A stretch of 64,000 bases of DNA from Rhodobacterales bacterium HKCCE2091 (lineage in GTDB: Bacteria > Pseudomonadota > Alphaproteobacteria > Rhodobacterales > Rhodobacteraceae): positions 62,001-126,000 of the forward strand of contig WVSL01000006.1 of assembly GCA_015689685.1 (NCBI GenBank). Direction: 5' to 3'. Shown here piece after piece: positions 1 to 9,561 of the stretch. The first letter of the stretch is position 1; the number at the start of each line of letters is the position of its first letter. The translations under genes were made by a program, and so were the position numbers. The notes beneath the pieces are model-generated. The model saw nothing but the letters and a program-made list of their open reading frames with translations. It had not been told where the DNA came from and did no database searches.

Positions 1-561
1 CAGGGGTGCGAGGAACACGGTCGCGATCACGCCGATGAAGCCGAGCGGGTTGTCGCGCCCGTTGCCTCCGCGGAAGAAGAAGGCGAAGTTGGCGAGCATC
101 CCGATCGCGCCCGCCAGTGTCGCCGTGACCGTCATCAGGAGCGTGTCGCGATGCTTGATGTGCGCCAGTTCGTGCGCCATCACGCCGGCGAGTTCCTCGC
201 GTGTCAGCCGTTGCATGAGCCCGGTGGTCGCGGCGACGGCGGCGTGATCCGGCGACCGGCCGGTGGCGAAGGCGTTCGGCTGGTCGGTCTGGATGACGTA
301 GACCTTCGGCCGCGGCAGCCCGGCGCGGTCGGCGAGCTGGTGGACGAGCGGCACGAGGTCCGGCGCGGCGCGCGCATCGACTTCCACCGCGTTGTGCATC
401 CGCAGGACGAGTGTGTCGGAGGACCACCACGAGAACACGTTCATCCCCGCCGCGATCACCAGCGCGATGACCATGCCCGTGGTTCCGCCGATCAGGTAAC
501 CGGCCAGCCCGAACAGCGCCGTCAGAAGCGCCAGCAGCATCGCCGTCTTGACGTATCCCAT
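1..561 (-). CDS. htpX: HtpX-type membrane zinc metalloprotease (5' part only)
   Basis: Family M48 protease that degrades misfolded inner-membrane proteins together with FtsH. The window holds about the first 187 residues; the C-terminus lies beyond position 1. The start at 561 gives [13 protein letters not shown], followed by two transmembrane segments (about residues 5-40). The zinc-binding motif HELAH sits in the sequence [14 protein letters not shown] near residue 140, then a third hydrophobic segment begins. A PNAFATG motif typical of HtpX precedes it. It is transcribed away from the flavoenzyme at 738. The family call is secure; whether the rest of the gene is intact cannot be seen. Confidence 0.93.
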   Translation of the reverse strand, partial: MGYVKTAMLLALLTALFGLAGYLIGGTTGMVIALVIAAGMNVFSWWSSDTLVLRMHNAVEVDARAAPDLVPLVHQLADRAGLPRPKVYVIQTDQPNAFATGRSPDHAAVAATTGLMQRLTREELAGVMAHELAHIKHRDTLLMTVTATLAGAIGMLANFAFFFRGGNGRDNPLGFIGVIATVFLAPL

Positions 562-737
562 GTCGTCGCTCTCCGTTTCCGCACTCGCCGGAAGGATATG
601 GGTTCGCGCGTGACGAAGGGAAGACCCGCGGCGTCCGGGCCCCATGTCGCTTTTGCACGCCGCCCGGTCGAATTGCTCACGCCCGCTCGGGTCCGCTCTG
701 GCTAGAGAGGGTGGCGTTGGCAACGGAGGCGGCGGCG

Positions 738-3239
738 ATGAAATCCCATGTGAAAGCCCTGGTCGTGGGCGGCGGCGCGGTCGGCACCTCGATCGCCTAT
801 CACCTCGCACGGGCCGGCTGGTCCGATGTCGTGCTGATGGAGCGGGACGAGCTGACCTCGGGCTCCACCTGGCACGCCGCGGGTCTGCTGCCGCTGTTCA
901 ACATGGGCTACGCCACCAGCCACATCCACGACTACTCGGTGAAGTTCTACAAGACGCTGGAAGAGGAAACCGGCCTCAACCCCGGCTTCTCGGTCGTGGG
1001 CAACCTGCGCATGGCGCAGACCCAAGCGCGGATGGACGAATACCAGCTCTATGCGTCCACCGCCGAGACCGTGGGCATCCCCTACGAGTTCCTGACCCCC
1101 GCCGAGATCAAGGACCGCTGGCCGCTGGTCCGCACCGAGGACCTGATCGGCGCGCTGTTCCACCCGACGGACGGCTACATCAACCCCGCCGACGTGACCC
1201 AGGCGATGGCGAAGGGCGCGCGGCAGCGCGGGGTGGAGATCGAGCGCCGCTGGCAGGTCGACGGCTACGAATGGACCGGCGAGGCGTGGCGCGTGACCTG
1301 CACCAAGATGGTGGAGCGCGGCGGCAACCTCGTGCCCTCCGACGAGCAGCAGGTGGTCACCGCCGAGCATGTCGTGACCGCCACCGGCAACCATGCGCAG
1401 CGCACCGCGCGGCTTCTCGGCATCAAGATCCCCGCGATCCCGGTTGAGCACCAGTACATCGTGACCGAGCCCGACCCGGCGCTGGTGGAATACCGCAAGA
1501 CCCACGGCGAACACCCGGTCCTGCGCGATGCCGACGCCAAGTGGTACGTCCGCGAGGAACGCGGCGGCTGGATCCTCGGCCCCTACGAGGAAGGCGCCCC
1601 CGCGCGGTTCCTCTACGACGTGCCGCAGAGCTTCCGCGCCGACCTGTTCCCGCTCCACCTCGACCGGATCGAGGAGGAGTACATGTCGATGATCCACCGG
1701 ATCCCGTCCTCCGAGGAAGTCGGGCTGAAGGACGATTACAACGGTCCGATCTGCTACACCCCCGATGGCAACCCGCTGGTCGGCCCGGCGCCGGGCCTGC
1801 GGAACATGTGGCTGGCCGAGGGCTTCAGCTTCGGCATCACCGCCGCCGGCGGCACCGGCTACTACCTCGCCCAGATGATGGTCGAGGGCGAGGCCGAGAT
1901 CGACATGGCAAGCCTCGACCCCAAGCGCTACGGCCCCTGGGTCACGACCGAGTACGCGGCGCGCAAGAACGAGGAATGCTATTCCCACGTCTACGTCCTG
2001 CACCACCCCGACGAGGAGCGCGGCGCGGCGCGCCCGCTGCGGACCGCGCCGGCCTATGACCGGCAGAAGGCGCTCGGCGCGCAGTTCGGGCAGGTGAACG
2101 GTTGGGAACGGCCGAACTACTACGGCCCGCACGATGCGCCCGAGGATTTCGACTACGACGCCCGCAGCTTCCGCCGCGGCGGCTGGTGGGAGTACGCGGT
2201 GAAGGAGGCGAAAGCCGTGCGCGAGGAGGTCGGCCTGATCGACGCGACCGCCTTCGCGAAGCACACCGTTTCCGGCCCCGGCGCCACCGCCTTCCTCGAC
2301 TGGTTCACCTGCAACAAGCTGCCGCGGATCGGGCGCATCAACCTGACCTACGCGCTGACCGGGGCCGGCACGACGCGGACCGAGTACACGATCGTCCGGC
2401 GCGCTGAGAACGACTACTACCTCGTCTCCGCCGGGGCCTGGGCGGCCTACGACGCCGACTACCTGCGAAAGTCGGCGGAGGATTTCATGTCGGCGGGCGG
2501 GGATTACGTCTCGATCCACGACGTGACGACGCAATGGGGCGTGTTCGCGCTGGCCGGGCCCAATTCCCGCGACGTGCTGAACGCGATGATCTACGACACC
2601 GAGCCGGAAACCGCGCTGTCGAACAAGCGCTTCCCCTGGTTGTCGGCGAAGGAGATCGAGCTTGGCATGGTGCCGACGCTGGCGATCCGCGTGGCCTACA
2701 CGGGCGAACTCGGCTGGGAACTCCACCACCCGATCGAGATGCAGAACCACCTGTGGGACCGGCTGATGGAGGCCGGCGCGGCGCACGGGATCACGCCCGT
2801 CGGCGCGCGGGCGCAGAACTGGCTGCGGCAGGAGAAATCCTACCGCGCCTTCGGGACCGAGCTCGGCCGCGACGCGACCCCGCTGGAGGCCGACCTGCCG
2901 CGCTTCGTCGACCTGTCGAAGGACTTCCGCGGCAAGGCGGAGCTGGAAGCCAAGGGCATCCGGTCGAAATGCGTGACGCTGCTGATCGACGGGCCGAAGG
3001 ACGCCGACCCCTGGGGCCGCGAGGCGCTCTACGACGGCGACACCAAGGTCGGGCGCCTGACCTCCGGCGGCTATTCCGTCGTGTTCGGCAAGTCCATCGG
3101 CATGGGCTACGTCTCCCCCGACCTCGCCACGCCGGGGCAGAAGCTGAAGGTCCGGATGCAGGGCAAGCTCTGGGACGCGGAAATCGTCCAGGACAGCCCC
3201 TACGACCCGGAAAACGCCGCGATTCGGAAGGACGGCTGA
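738..3239 (+). CDS. FAD-dependent oxidoreductase fused to GcvT (sarcosine/dimethylglycine dehydrogenase-like)
   Basis: A protein of 833 residues with the layout of mitochondrial-type sarcosine and dimethylglycine dehydrogenases, which oxidise N-methyl groups and pass the one-carbon unit to tetrahydrofolate. Residues 5-35 form the FAD Rossmann fold (GGGAVG at 11-16). [10 protein letters not shown] follows, and its His46 is the residue that carries covalent FAD in this family. The N-terminal part (to about 380) is the DAO fold; a linker domain and a GcvT plus GcvT C-terminal barrel fill the rest. The start at 738 has GGAGG nine bases upstream; an in-frame GTG at 711 is less likely. Exact substrate (sarcosine, dimethylglycine or another methylamine) is not decided by sequence alone. 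Confidence 0.9.
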   Translation: MKSHVKALVVGGGAVGTSIAYHLARAGWSDVVLMERDELTSGSTWHAAGLLPLFNMGYATSHIHDYSVKFYKTLEEETGLNPGFSVVGNLRMAQTQARMDEYQLYASTAETVGIPYEFLTPAEIKDRWPLVRTEDLIGALFHPTDGYINPADVTQAMAKGARQRGVEIERRWQVDGYEWTGEAWRVTCTKMVERGGNLVPSDEQQVVTAEHVVTATGNHAQRTARLLGIKIPAIPVEHQYIVTEPDPALVEYRKTHGEHPVLRDADAKWYVREERGGWILGPYEEGAPARFLYDVPQSFRADLFPLHLDRIEEEYMSMIHRIPSSEEVGLKDDYNGPICYTPDGNPLVGPAPGLRNMWLAEGFSFGITAAGGTGYYLAQMMVEGEAEIDMASLDPKRYGPWVTTEYAARKNEECYSHVYVLHHPDEERGAARPLRTAPAYDRQKALGAQFGQVNGWERPNYYGPHDAPEDFDYDARSFRRGGWWEYAVKEAKAVREEVGLIDATAFAKHTVSGPGATAFLDWFTCNKLPRIGRINLTYALTGAGTTRTEYTIVRRAENDYYLVSAGAWAAYDADYLRKSAEDFMSAGGDYVSIHDVTTQWGVFALAGPNSRDVLNAMIYDTEPETALSNKRFPWLSAKEIELGMVPTLAIRVAYTGELGWELHHPIEMQNHLWDRLMEAGAAHGITPVGARAQNWLRQEKSYRAFGTELGRDATPLEADLPRFVDLSKDFRGKAELEAKGIRSKCVTLLIDGPKDADPWGREALYDGDTKVGRLTSGGYSVVFGKSIGMGYVSPDLATPGQKLKVRMQGKLWDAEIVQDSPYDPENAAIRKDG

Positions 3240-3249
3240 ACGGCCGGCC

Positions 3250-4470
3250 CTACTGGAGCAACGACATCGCCCGGTCGAGCACGTTGGACATCGTCATGAA
3301 CAGCCCCGGGTCGAGCCCGCGGCCGTAGTCGCACAGGCTCCAGCCGAAGCCGTAGACGAGGAACAGCGGCCCGACCGGAACCGGGCGCGGCTCGATCAGG
3401 TCGAGCCGCAGCGCGGCCAGCGCGATCATCGTCAGGGCGAACACGTCCATCGCGATCCAGCGGCCCCAGTCGCTCGCGACCACGAAAAGCGGCGTGAAGG
3501 CGAGAACGCTGAGCGCGATGGCGGCGTAGACGGCGACCTGCGTGCGCTGGCTCGCGTCGTCCCGGAGGCGGAACAGGAAGAACGGCAGGATGGCGAGCCC
3601 ATAGCCGAGCACGTACTGCCGCCAGACCCCGGTTTCGATCTGGTGCGCCCAGGCGAAGGCCATCCCGTCTGCCGCGCTCGCCTCAAGCCACGGGATCGGG
3701 CCGGTGGCTTCGAGGTCGGCATGGGTGCGGCACACGTCCGGCAACGCCCCGCGTTCGAGCACCGAGGCGCAGATCGCGGCGGAATCGCCGTGGCCCGGGT
3801 AGATCGCGCTGAGCAGGAGCGCCGCCGCGCCCACGACCGTGACCGCCGCCGCGAAATTCAGCGCCCCGCGCCGCGACAGCACCCCGGATTGCGCGAAGAG
3901 CCACGCGAACACGAGCAGGAACGGGACGTAGAACGCCATCCCCTCGTGGGAGAAGCAGGCGAAGACGTAGCCTCCGAACGCGAGCCAGACCCATTCCCGC
4001 CGCCGCGAGAAGATCGCCGCTGCGCACATGGCCAGCACGAGAAAGCCAAGCGTTTCCTTCACCATCGCGAGCTTGGAATAGTAGAACGGCATCAGCAGCA
4101 GGACCGGCGACAGCATCATGATGAGCACCGGCCCCGAGGTGCGAACCTCGCTGAACATGTAAATGCAGAGCGCGGCCATCAGCGCGTAGGCGATCAGCAT
4201 CAGGATGCCCGCGGTCCATGTCAGGCTGATCCCCGTCCAGTCGCTCAGGACCAGCGTGACGGTCCCGGCGAGGCCCCGCCGCGTGAACCCGCCCGCGTAG
4301 TTGATGAGCCAGTCCCCGAGGGTCCAGTAATCCCCTCCGTTGAGAAGTTTTATCCCGAACCTGATCGCTACGCTGGCGGTGATGAAGGACAGCAGGCAGA
4401 TTACCAGGAATCGCGGGAAGCGACCGCTGGACCACGAGGTCCAGCCTCGTGCGACGGTCATATCGGACAT
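3250..4470 (-). CDS. Polytopic inner-membrane protein of unknown function
   Basis: About 406 residues with some nine to eleven hydrophobic segments, beginning with a basic stretch and a first membrane helix near residue 20. A motif NYAGGFTRRGL follows the first helix, and HEGMAFYVPF lies mid-protein; both resemble patterns in uncharacterised membrane proteins linked to surface polysaccharides, but I cannot assign a function. The start is uncertain: ATG at 4470 (MSDMTVARG) is preferred because the upstream extension to 4482 or 4539 lacks hydrophobic or conserved character. Its stop is only ten bases from the end of the convergent flavoenzyme gene. Base composition at its 5' end is lower in GC than its neighbours. 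Confidence 0.7.
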   Translation of the reverse strand: MSDMTVARGWTSWSSGRFPRFLVICLLSFITASVAIRFGIKLLNGGDYWTLGDWLINYAGGFTRRGLAGTVTLVLSDWTGISLTWTAGILMLIAYALMAALCIYMFSEVRTSGPVLIMMLSPVLLLMPFYYSKLAMVKETLGFLVLAMCAAAIFSRRREWVWLAFGGYVFACFSHEGMAFYVPFLLVFAWLFAQSGVLSRRGALNFAAAVTVVGAAALLLSAIYPGHGDSAAICASVLERGALPDVCRTHADLEATGPIPWLEASAADGMAFAWAHQIETGVWRQYVLGYGLAILPFFLFRLRDDASQRTQVAVYAAIALSVLAFTPLFVVASDWGRWIAMDVFALTMIALAALRLDLIEPRPVPVGPLFLVYGFGWSLCDYGRGLDPGLFMTMSNVLDRAMSLLQ

Positions 4471-4777
4471 CAAAACACCCATTCGCTCAAGACACGGGTG
4501 TTCACTCCGGGGCCTGAAATATGCTGGCCCGGTTCCCACACCCGCAACAAAGTTTCGTGATTATCCGATTCGTTTCAACGGTCTGGCGTTCACGTTTACT
4601 GTTTCAGCGTTTCGCCGCCTGCAAAACGGGCAGCGCGGTCGCCCTGAACCCCGTGGCGGGTCCGAATATCCCGGCGGGCGGGAAACGCATGGAAAACGGT
4701 GGCGCGACACCGTTTAATCGGGGCGCACCGGGACGGCCATGGATGGGCCGGTTCGGGCACCGGATGGGGGATGCGAC
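4471..4777. other. Divergent intergenic region
   Basis: A stretch of 307 bases between the starts of the membrane protein and the MOSC gene. It is relatively AT-rich between 4545 and 4620, as expected for back-to-back promoters, but I cannot fix -35/-10 boxes. The only clear structure is the 8-6-8 inverted repeat at 4694-4715. No convincing coding frame in either direction. Confidence 0.5.
4694..4715. promoter_or_regulatory. Perfect inverted repeat upstream of the MOSC gene
   Basis: AAACGGTG and CACCGTTT form a perfect 8-base inverted repeat around a 6-base spacer, 62 bases before the MOSC start codon. It could be a regulator-binding site or a hairpin. A four-T run on the minus side makes it terminator-like, but no minus-strand gene ends here. 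Confidence 0.4.
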
Positions 4778-5353
4778 ATGAAGGACGTGAAGATCGAGGC
4801 CATCGTGACGCCGCGGACCCGCGCGGAGCTCGAAGCGGAGCTGCCGCGGATCGCCGCCGTGCCGAAGGACCGCGGGCGGCTCGACCTGATCGTCTCGCGC
4901 CCCTCCAACGGCCTGCGGGACACGCCCGACCGGGTCGCGGTCAGTGCCGCCGGGGGTATCGCCGGGGACCACTGGGCCAAGGGCTGCTGGATGGAGACCG
5001 AGGACGGGAAGCCGCACCCGGACGTGCAGGTCTGCATGATGTCGAGCCCCGTGATCCGCGCCATCGCCGGCGGGGTGGAGAACTGGGCCCCCGCGGGCGA
5101 CAACCTGTTCCTCGACCTCGACCTGTCGCCGTCGAACATGCCGCCGGGCACGCGGTTCGCCATCGGCTCGGCGGAGTTCGAAGTGACGGCGGTGCCGCAT
5201 AACGGCTGCGCGCAGTTCATCGCCCGCTACGGCCGCGACGCCTGCGTATTCGTGAACACAGGGCCGGGCCGGTCGAACCGGATGCGCGGGATCTACGCCA
5301 GGGTGACGAAGGACGGCGAGATCGCCGTGGGCGACGTGGCGGTCAAGCTCTGA
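4778..5353 (+). CDS. MOSC domain protein
   Basis: A 191-residue protein of the molybdenum-cofactor sulfurase C-terminal (MOSC) family, which binds sulfur or molybdenum cofactor derivatives. Visible family features are GGIAGDHWAKG near residue 60, NLFLDLDLS, the conserved cysteine in PHNGCAQF, and the closing RGIYARV. The start at 4778 follows GGATGGGGG; an earlier in-frame ATG at 4739 adds 13 residues without conservation. Its stop overlaps the convergent DUF938 gene by 11 bases. A role in Moco biology would fit the xanthine dehydrogenase operon nearby, but that link is only inference. Confidence 0.85.
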   Translation: MKDVKIEAIVTPRTRAELEAELPRIAAVPKDRGRLDLIVSRPSNGLRDTPDRVAVSAAGGIAGDHWAKGCWMETEDGKPHPDVQVCMMSSPVIRAIAGGVENWAPAGDNLFLDLDLSPSNMPPGTRFAIGSAEFEVTAVPHNGCAQFIARYGRDACVFVNTGPGRSNRMRGIYARVTKDGEIAVGDVAVKL

Positions 5354-5963
5354 CGACGAGGCAGAGGTTGTTCGCCGGCATCTCCTCGACCGCGACCAGG
5401 GTCAGGCCCGCGCCGGTCAGCCTGTCCGTCACCCATTCGATGTCCTTGTAGCCCGTCGCCGGGTCCGCCGCGCGCAGGCTGGCATCGAAGGCGGCGTCGC
5501 CGTCGCTGGTGGCCTGGCCATCGCGCAGGAACGGGCCGTAGATCAGCGCCGTGCCACCGGGCGCGAGTGCCATTGCGGCCTCGTCCAGCAAGGTTTCCGC
5601 CGCGGGGCGGGACACGAGGTGCAGGAGGTTCACGACCAGGATCAGGTCCGTCGGTCCCTCCGCCGCCGCCCAACCCGGCGCGCAGGCGTCGATGTCCCTC
5701 GGCGGCAGGATGTTGGCGGCGCCCGAATGGGCGATCCACGCGGCGATGGACCGGCGGCGGACCGGGTCCGGGTCGCTCGGCTGCCAGGTCAGCCCCGGCG
5801 TCAGGTGCGCGAACAGCGCGACGTGCTGGCCGGTGCCGGAGGCCAGTTCCAGCGCGCGGCCGGAGGCCGGGGCATGGGCGAGCAGCACCTGCGCGATCGG
5901 CTCGGCATTCCGCGCCGCGGCCGGGGCCGTTATGCGGCCATCGGGCAGCGCGTCGGTCCTCAT
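5343..5963 (-). CDS. DUF938 class I SAM-dependent methyltransferase
   Basis: A 206-residue protein of the DUF938/METTL26 type. The SAM-binding loop ELASGTGQH is at about residues 39-47. QPSDPDP and LILVVNLLHL further on match the family, as does YGPFLRDGQ in the second half. The substrate of this family is unknown. It starts in a four-base ATGA overlap with the upstream flavoenzyme, so the two are translationally coupled, which hints at a shared pathway. Its 3' end runs 11 bases into the convergent MOSC gene. Confidence 0.88.
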   Translation of the reverse strand: MRTDALPDGRITAPAAARNAEPIAQVLLAHAPASGRALELASGTGQHVALFAHLTPGLTWQPSDPDPVRRRSIAAWIAHSGAANILPPRDIDACAPGWAAAEGPTDLILVVNLLHLVSRPAAETLLDEAAMALAPGGTALIYGPFLRDGQATSDGDAAFDASLRAADPATGYKDIEWVTDRLTGAGLTLVAVEEMPANNLCLVVRA

Positions 5964-7036
5964 GCCCTGAGACGCGCGGGATCGAGCGCGGCGACGACGT
6001 CAGGCGCAAGCTCCGGTGCGGTCCCGCCGATGAGGTCCGCGGCCAGCCGGCTCGCCGCGGGCGAGGACTGGATCCCGTAGCCGCCCTGTCCGGCGAGCCA
6101 GAAGAACCCGGGGTTGTCGGGATCGAACCCGATCACGAGCTGCCGGTCGGGCGCGAAGCTGCGCAGGCCCGCCCAGGACGCGAGTAGCCGCGTCACCGGT
6201 TCCGTCACGTGGGCCTCGTAGCGGGCGAGCCCCTCGGCCAGCACCATGTCGTCGGCCCAGGCGTCGTGCGGCTCCATCGGGTCTTCCTCGGCGGGCGAAA
6301 CGAGAAGCGCGCCGGCATCGGGCTTGGCGTACCAGCTTTCACCCGGCCCGAGCACCATCGGCCAGGCCGAGACTTCGAAGCCGCCGGGGGCGGGGATCCG
6401 CGCCATCGACCGGCGATGCGGCACGATGCCGAGCGGGGCGACCCCGGCCATCAGCGCGACGGTGTCCGCCCAGGCGCCCGCGGCGTTCACGACGACCGGC
6501 GCCTCGAAGCCTTCGCCCGCCGCGGTGACGCGCCAGCCGGTGCCGGTGCGGGCGATCGAGTCCACCCGAGCCGACAGGCGGATCGCGCCGTTCGACCGCG
6601 CCGCCCGCGCGTAGGATTGCAGCAGGCGGTCGGTATCGATGTCCCAGGCATCGGCGTGGTAGGCGGCCCGGGTCACCATCGCGCTGTCGAGGATCGGCAC
6701 CTTCGCGATGGCGTCCTCGACCGCGATCTCGCGCATCGCGAGCGTCGCCATGTCGGCCTCGAACAGGGCGTCGTCATGCGCCCCGACCAGCAGGAACCCG
6801 CGCCGGCTCAGCACCCCGCCATCGACAGTTTCGTGGTACTCGCTGCTGGCGCGGTTCAGCTCCACCGTGGTCGGCAGGCCGTAGTTTTCCTCGAATAGCG
6901 CCGCCGACCGGCCCGACGCGTGGTAGCCGAGCGCGGCCTCGCCCTCGAGCAACAGCACCCGCCCGATGGCGGCCAACCGGGCCGCGGCGGAGACGCCGGC
7001 GATACCGCCGCCGATGATGATGAAATCGTGGTCCAT
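5960..7036 (-). CDS. FAD-dependent D-amino acid dehydrogenase-like protein (DauA-like)
   Basis: A 358-residue single-domain DAO-family flavoenzyme. The Rossmann motif GGGIAG lies at the N-terminus. Blocks GYHASGRSAA, IDTDRLLQ, VNAAGAWAD, YAKPDAGALLVSPA, WAGLRSF and GQGGYGIQ match, as I recall it, the catabolic D-arginine dehydrogenase DauA, which deaminates D-arginine and D-lysine at the membrane. Substrate is inferred, not proven. The start at 7036 (MDHDFIIIGGG) is chosen because the longer reading to 7075 adds only non-conserved residues. It is the first gene of a two-gene unit with the DUF938 methyltransferase. Confidence 0.85.
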   Translation of the reverse strand: MDHDFIIIGGGIAGVSAAARLAAIGRVLLLEGEAALGYHASGRSAALFEENYGLPTTVELNRASSEYHETVDGGVLSRRGFLLVGAHDDALFEADMATLAMREIAVEDAIAKVPILDSAMVTRAAYHADAWDIDTDRLLQSYARAARSNGAIRLSARVDSIARTGTGWRVTAAGEGFEAPVVVNAAGAWADTVALMAGVAPLGIVPHRRSMARIPAPGGFEVSAWPMVLGPGESWYAKPDAGALLVSPAEEDPMEPHDAWADDMVLAEGLARYEAHVTEPVTRLLASWAGLRSFAPDRQLVIGFDPDNPGFFWLAGQGGYGIQSSPAASRLAADLIGGTAPELAPDVVAALDPARLRA

Positions 7037-7079
7037 GATCGCGCGCGGGATGGCATGGGGCCGGTCCGGGCGCAACCCG

Positions 7080-8351
7080 TCAGACGTGGTGATCGCCGGT
7101 ATCGGAGGAATCGTCGGCGGTCAGCCGCAGGTCTTCCAGGTGCTCCATCTCGCGCTCCGTCGCGCCGGCCGCGCGGGCCCTGTCGACGGCATCGCCAGAA
7201 ATCCGCGCGGCGGCGGCGGCGAAGGCGCCGGGATGGCCGTGGGACAGGGCGGCGAGCGCGTCCTGAAGGCGGGTCTGGACCTCCATCAGCCCGGCGCCGT
7301 CGCGGGCGATCGGCGCGAAGGCTTCGGTCAGGGCGGCACCGGGGGCGATACCGGGCAGGTAGAGCCTCGGGTGCTCGATCTCCGCCTCCTCCCGGTCCCG
7401 CCAGCGCAGGAGCAGCCGCGTGGTCCGACCGATCACGCCGATGGCGCTGCCCGGGTCGTTCACCCCCGGCGACAGCGCGCGCGACGCGATCTCGGCCATC
7501 ACCACGAAACCGAAGAGCGGGTCGTCGTCGAACACCCGGTCATGGCCGATGGTCCAGGCGGAACGGAGCCGCGCGCGGGCGTCCTCGTCCGGTGCCGCGC
7601 CCGCGACCCGCAGAAGCCCGCCGCCGTCATGGACGAAGTCGCCCGGCATCCGGGTGATGTAGAGGTCCGCGCCGAGGTCCTCGGCGCAGGAGGACAGGGC
7701 GGCGATATCGACGTGCTGGACGTAGCCCGTCCGGTCCGAGGTCACGCGGTGGGCCCCGGCGGGCGGCTCGTCCGGGGCCGGCCGGGCGCCGAACCGGGGC
7801 GACGAAAGCCTGCGCGACAGCGACGCCGCGGTCGCGGCCTCGACCCGGTCGAGCGCGTCCTCCATCCGGCCGAAGCGCATCAGGTGGCCGATCCAGCGGA
7901 TCAGCGCGAAGATCACCAGAGCGATCACGAGGATCGCCGCGCCATAAAGCACGGTCTGTCCGCCGGGGCCGTAATAGGCCGCGTTCAGCGCGACGAGGCC
8001 GAGGAGGCTGAACAGGAACGCCCCGAGGAAGGTGGCCAGCGCGTTCTGCGTCGTGCGGTCCTCCTCCAGCAGCTTCGTCACCCGCGGTGTCGCGGTCTGC
8101 GCGGCAAGGCCGAAGGCATTGACCGCGATCGAGAGGGAGAAGGTGGTGACCGCCAGCATGGACGAGGCGAGGATCTTCAGGAGGTCCTCCACCGCGCGGT
8201 CGTCGAACCGTTCGGTCAGACCCTCGGGCAGGAGCGGCGCAAGCAGCGGGGCGAGGGCCGTCGCCGCCAGCGCCAGCACCGCGAAGGCCAGCACGCGGAC
8301 CCAGACCTGGCGCAGGAACAGGCGTATCTTCCACAAGTAGGACGAGATCAT
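7080..8351 (-). CDS. DUF2254 membrane protein
   Basis: A 423-residue predicted inner-membrane protein. The N-terminal half has about four hydrophobic segments (residues 10-45, 65-95, 110-130 and 135-160), and the rest is a large soluble domain. SMLAVTTFSLSI and the RALSPGVNDPGSA block are hallmarks of DUF2254, whose function is unknown. The start at 8351 (MISSYLWKIR) has GAGG about ten bases upstream; an in-frame start at 8414 would add 21 poorly conserved residues. It lies just downstream of the nucleoside-uptake operon terminator and reads in the same direction. Confidence 0.85.
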   Translation of the reverse strand: MISSYLWKIRLFLRQVWVRVLAFAVLALAATALAPLLAPLLPEGLTERFDDRAVEDLLKILASSMLAVTTFSLSIAVNAFGLAAQTATPRVTKLLEEDRTTQNALATFLGAFLFSLLGLVALNAAYYGPGGQTVLYGAAILVIALVIFALIRWIGHLMRFGRMEDALDRVEAATAASLSRRLSSPRFGARPAPDEPPAGAHRVTSDRTGYVQHVDIAALSSCAEDLGADLYITRMPGDFVHDGGGLLRVAGAAPDEDARARLRSAWTIGHDRVFDDDPLFGFVVMAEIASRALSPGVNDPGSAIGVIGRTTRLLLRWRDREEAEIEHPRLYLPGIAPGAALTEAFAPIARDGAGLMEVQTRLQDALAALSHGHPGAFAAAAARISGDAVDRARAAGATEREMEHLEDLRLTADDSSDTGDHHV

Positions 8352-8433
8352 CGGGCCGTCGCCTCGCGCGGGGGTCTTGCCCGAACAGGCTAATGCGGGT
8401 GGCGGTGTTGGCAACCCGCACGATGCGCCGACG

Positions 8434-8461
8434 AAAAGGGCCCGCGCGGTTGCGCGGGCCC
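8434..8461 (-). terminator. Rho-independent terminator of the purine operon
   Basis: GGGCCCGCGC (8438-8447), loop GGTT, GCGCGGGCCC (8452-8461): a perfect 10-base stem with a 4-base loop. On the minus strand it is followed by TTTT, so it terminates the operon that ends with the BMP gene at 8488. Confidence 0.88.
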
Positions 8462-8487
8462 CGGTTCGGTTCCGTCGCGGTGCCGGA

Positions 8488-9561
8488 TCAGTTCGGGATG
8501 TCGCCCGTCAGCCCCTCGACGTAGAAGTCCATCCCGGCGAGCGTCCCGTCGTCGGCGACCTCGCCCTCGGCCAGCCAGGCGGAACCGTCCTGGCGGTTCA
8601 GCGGGCCGGTGAAGGGGTGGTATTCGCCCGAGGCGATGCTTTCCATCAGCTCGGTGGCCGAGGCGCGGACCTCCTCGGGGATCGCGTCGGTCATCTCGCC
8701 GATCTCGACCATGCCGGGGCCGATGCCTTCCCAGGTGTCGGTGGATTCCCAGGTGCCCTCCATCGCCTCGCCGACGCGGCGGACGTAGTAGGGCGCCCAG
8801 TTGTCGACGATCGAGGCCACGCGCGGGGTCGGCGCGAACTGGATCATGTCGGAGGCCTGTCCGAACGAGATGATGCCGGCTTCCTGCGCGGCGGTCTGCG
8901 GCGCGGTGGAGTCGGTGTGCTGCATGATGACGTCTGCGCCCTCCGCGATCAGCGCGCGGGCGGCGTCGGCCTCGGCCGCCGGGTCGAACCAGGTGTAGGC
9001 CCAGACCACGCGGAATTCGACGTCGGGGTTGACCTGGCGGGCGTGGATGAAGGCGGAGTTGATGCCGCGGATGACCTCGGGGATCGGGTAGGATCCGATG
9101 TAGCCGACGATGTTCGACTCGGTCATGTGACCGGCGATGTGCCCGATCACCGCGCGGCCCTCGTAGAAGCGCGCCGAGTAGGTCGAGACGTTGGGCGTCT
9201 CGCGCAGGTAGCCGGTGGCGTGTTCGAACAGCACGTCGGGGAACTGCGCGGCGACCGCGTTGGTCGCCTCCATGTAGCCGAACGAGGTGGTGAAGACCAT
9301 GTCGGCGCCGTCGAGGATCATGTTCGTGATCGCGCGCTCGGCGTCGGCGCCCTCGGGCACGTTCTCCTGGTAGATGGTGCGGACCTGGTCGCCGTAGGCT
9401 TCCTCGACCGCGAGCCGGCCCTGGTCGTGTTCGTAGGACCAGCCGAGATCGCCGATCGGCCCGACGTAGATGAAGCCGACGGTGAACGGATCATCCTGCG
9501 CCTGGGCCGCGGCACCGGCGGCGATCAGGCCGGCGGCAAGCAGCGTTGTGAGTTTCTTCAT
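8488..9561 (-). CDS. BMP-family substrate-binding protein of a nucleoside ABC transporter
   Basis: A periplasmic binding protein of 357 residues in the BmpA/Med family, whose members bind purine nucleosides. The signal peptide covers about residues 1-21 (MKKLTTLLAAGLIAAGAAAQA) with an alanine-rich cleavage region and no lipobox, so it is likely soluble. VGFIYVGPIGDLGW and GADMVFTTSFGYM are typical of the family. It is the last gene of the operon, beginning in an ATGA overlap with the K+ channel gene and followed by a strong terminator. Together with the ATPase and two permeases upstream it completes a nucleoside importer, fitting the xanthine dehydrogenase genes of the same operon. Confidence 0.9.
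   Translation of the reverse strand: MKKLTTLLAAGLIAAGAAAQAQDDPFTVGFIYVGPIGDLGWSYEHDQGRLAVEEAYGDQVRTIYQENVPEGADAERAITNMILDGADMVFTTSFGYMEATNAVAAQFPDVLFEHATGYLRETPNVSTYSARFYEGRAVIGHIAGHMTESNIVGYIGSYPIPEVIRGINSAFIHARQVNPDVEFRVVWAYTWFDPAAEADAARALIAEGADVIMQHTDSTAPQTAAQEAGIISFGQASDMIQFAPTPRVASIVDNWAPYYVRRVGEAMEGTWESTDTWEGIGPGMVEIGEMTDAIPEEVRASATELMESIASGEYHPFTGPLNRQDGSAWLAEGEVADDGTLAGMDFYVEGLTGDIPN

Noticed and set aside
702-2786. 694-residue minus-strand frame opposite the GcvT-type flavoenzyme
   Set aside because: Shadow frame; repetitive Arg/Val/His composition and no motif, whereas the opposite strand has a full-length recognised enzyme.
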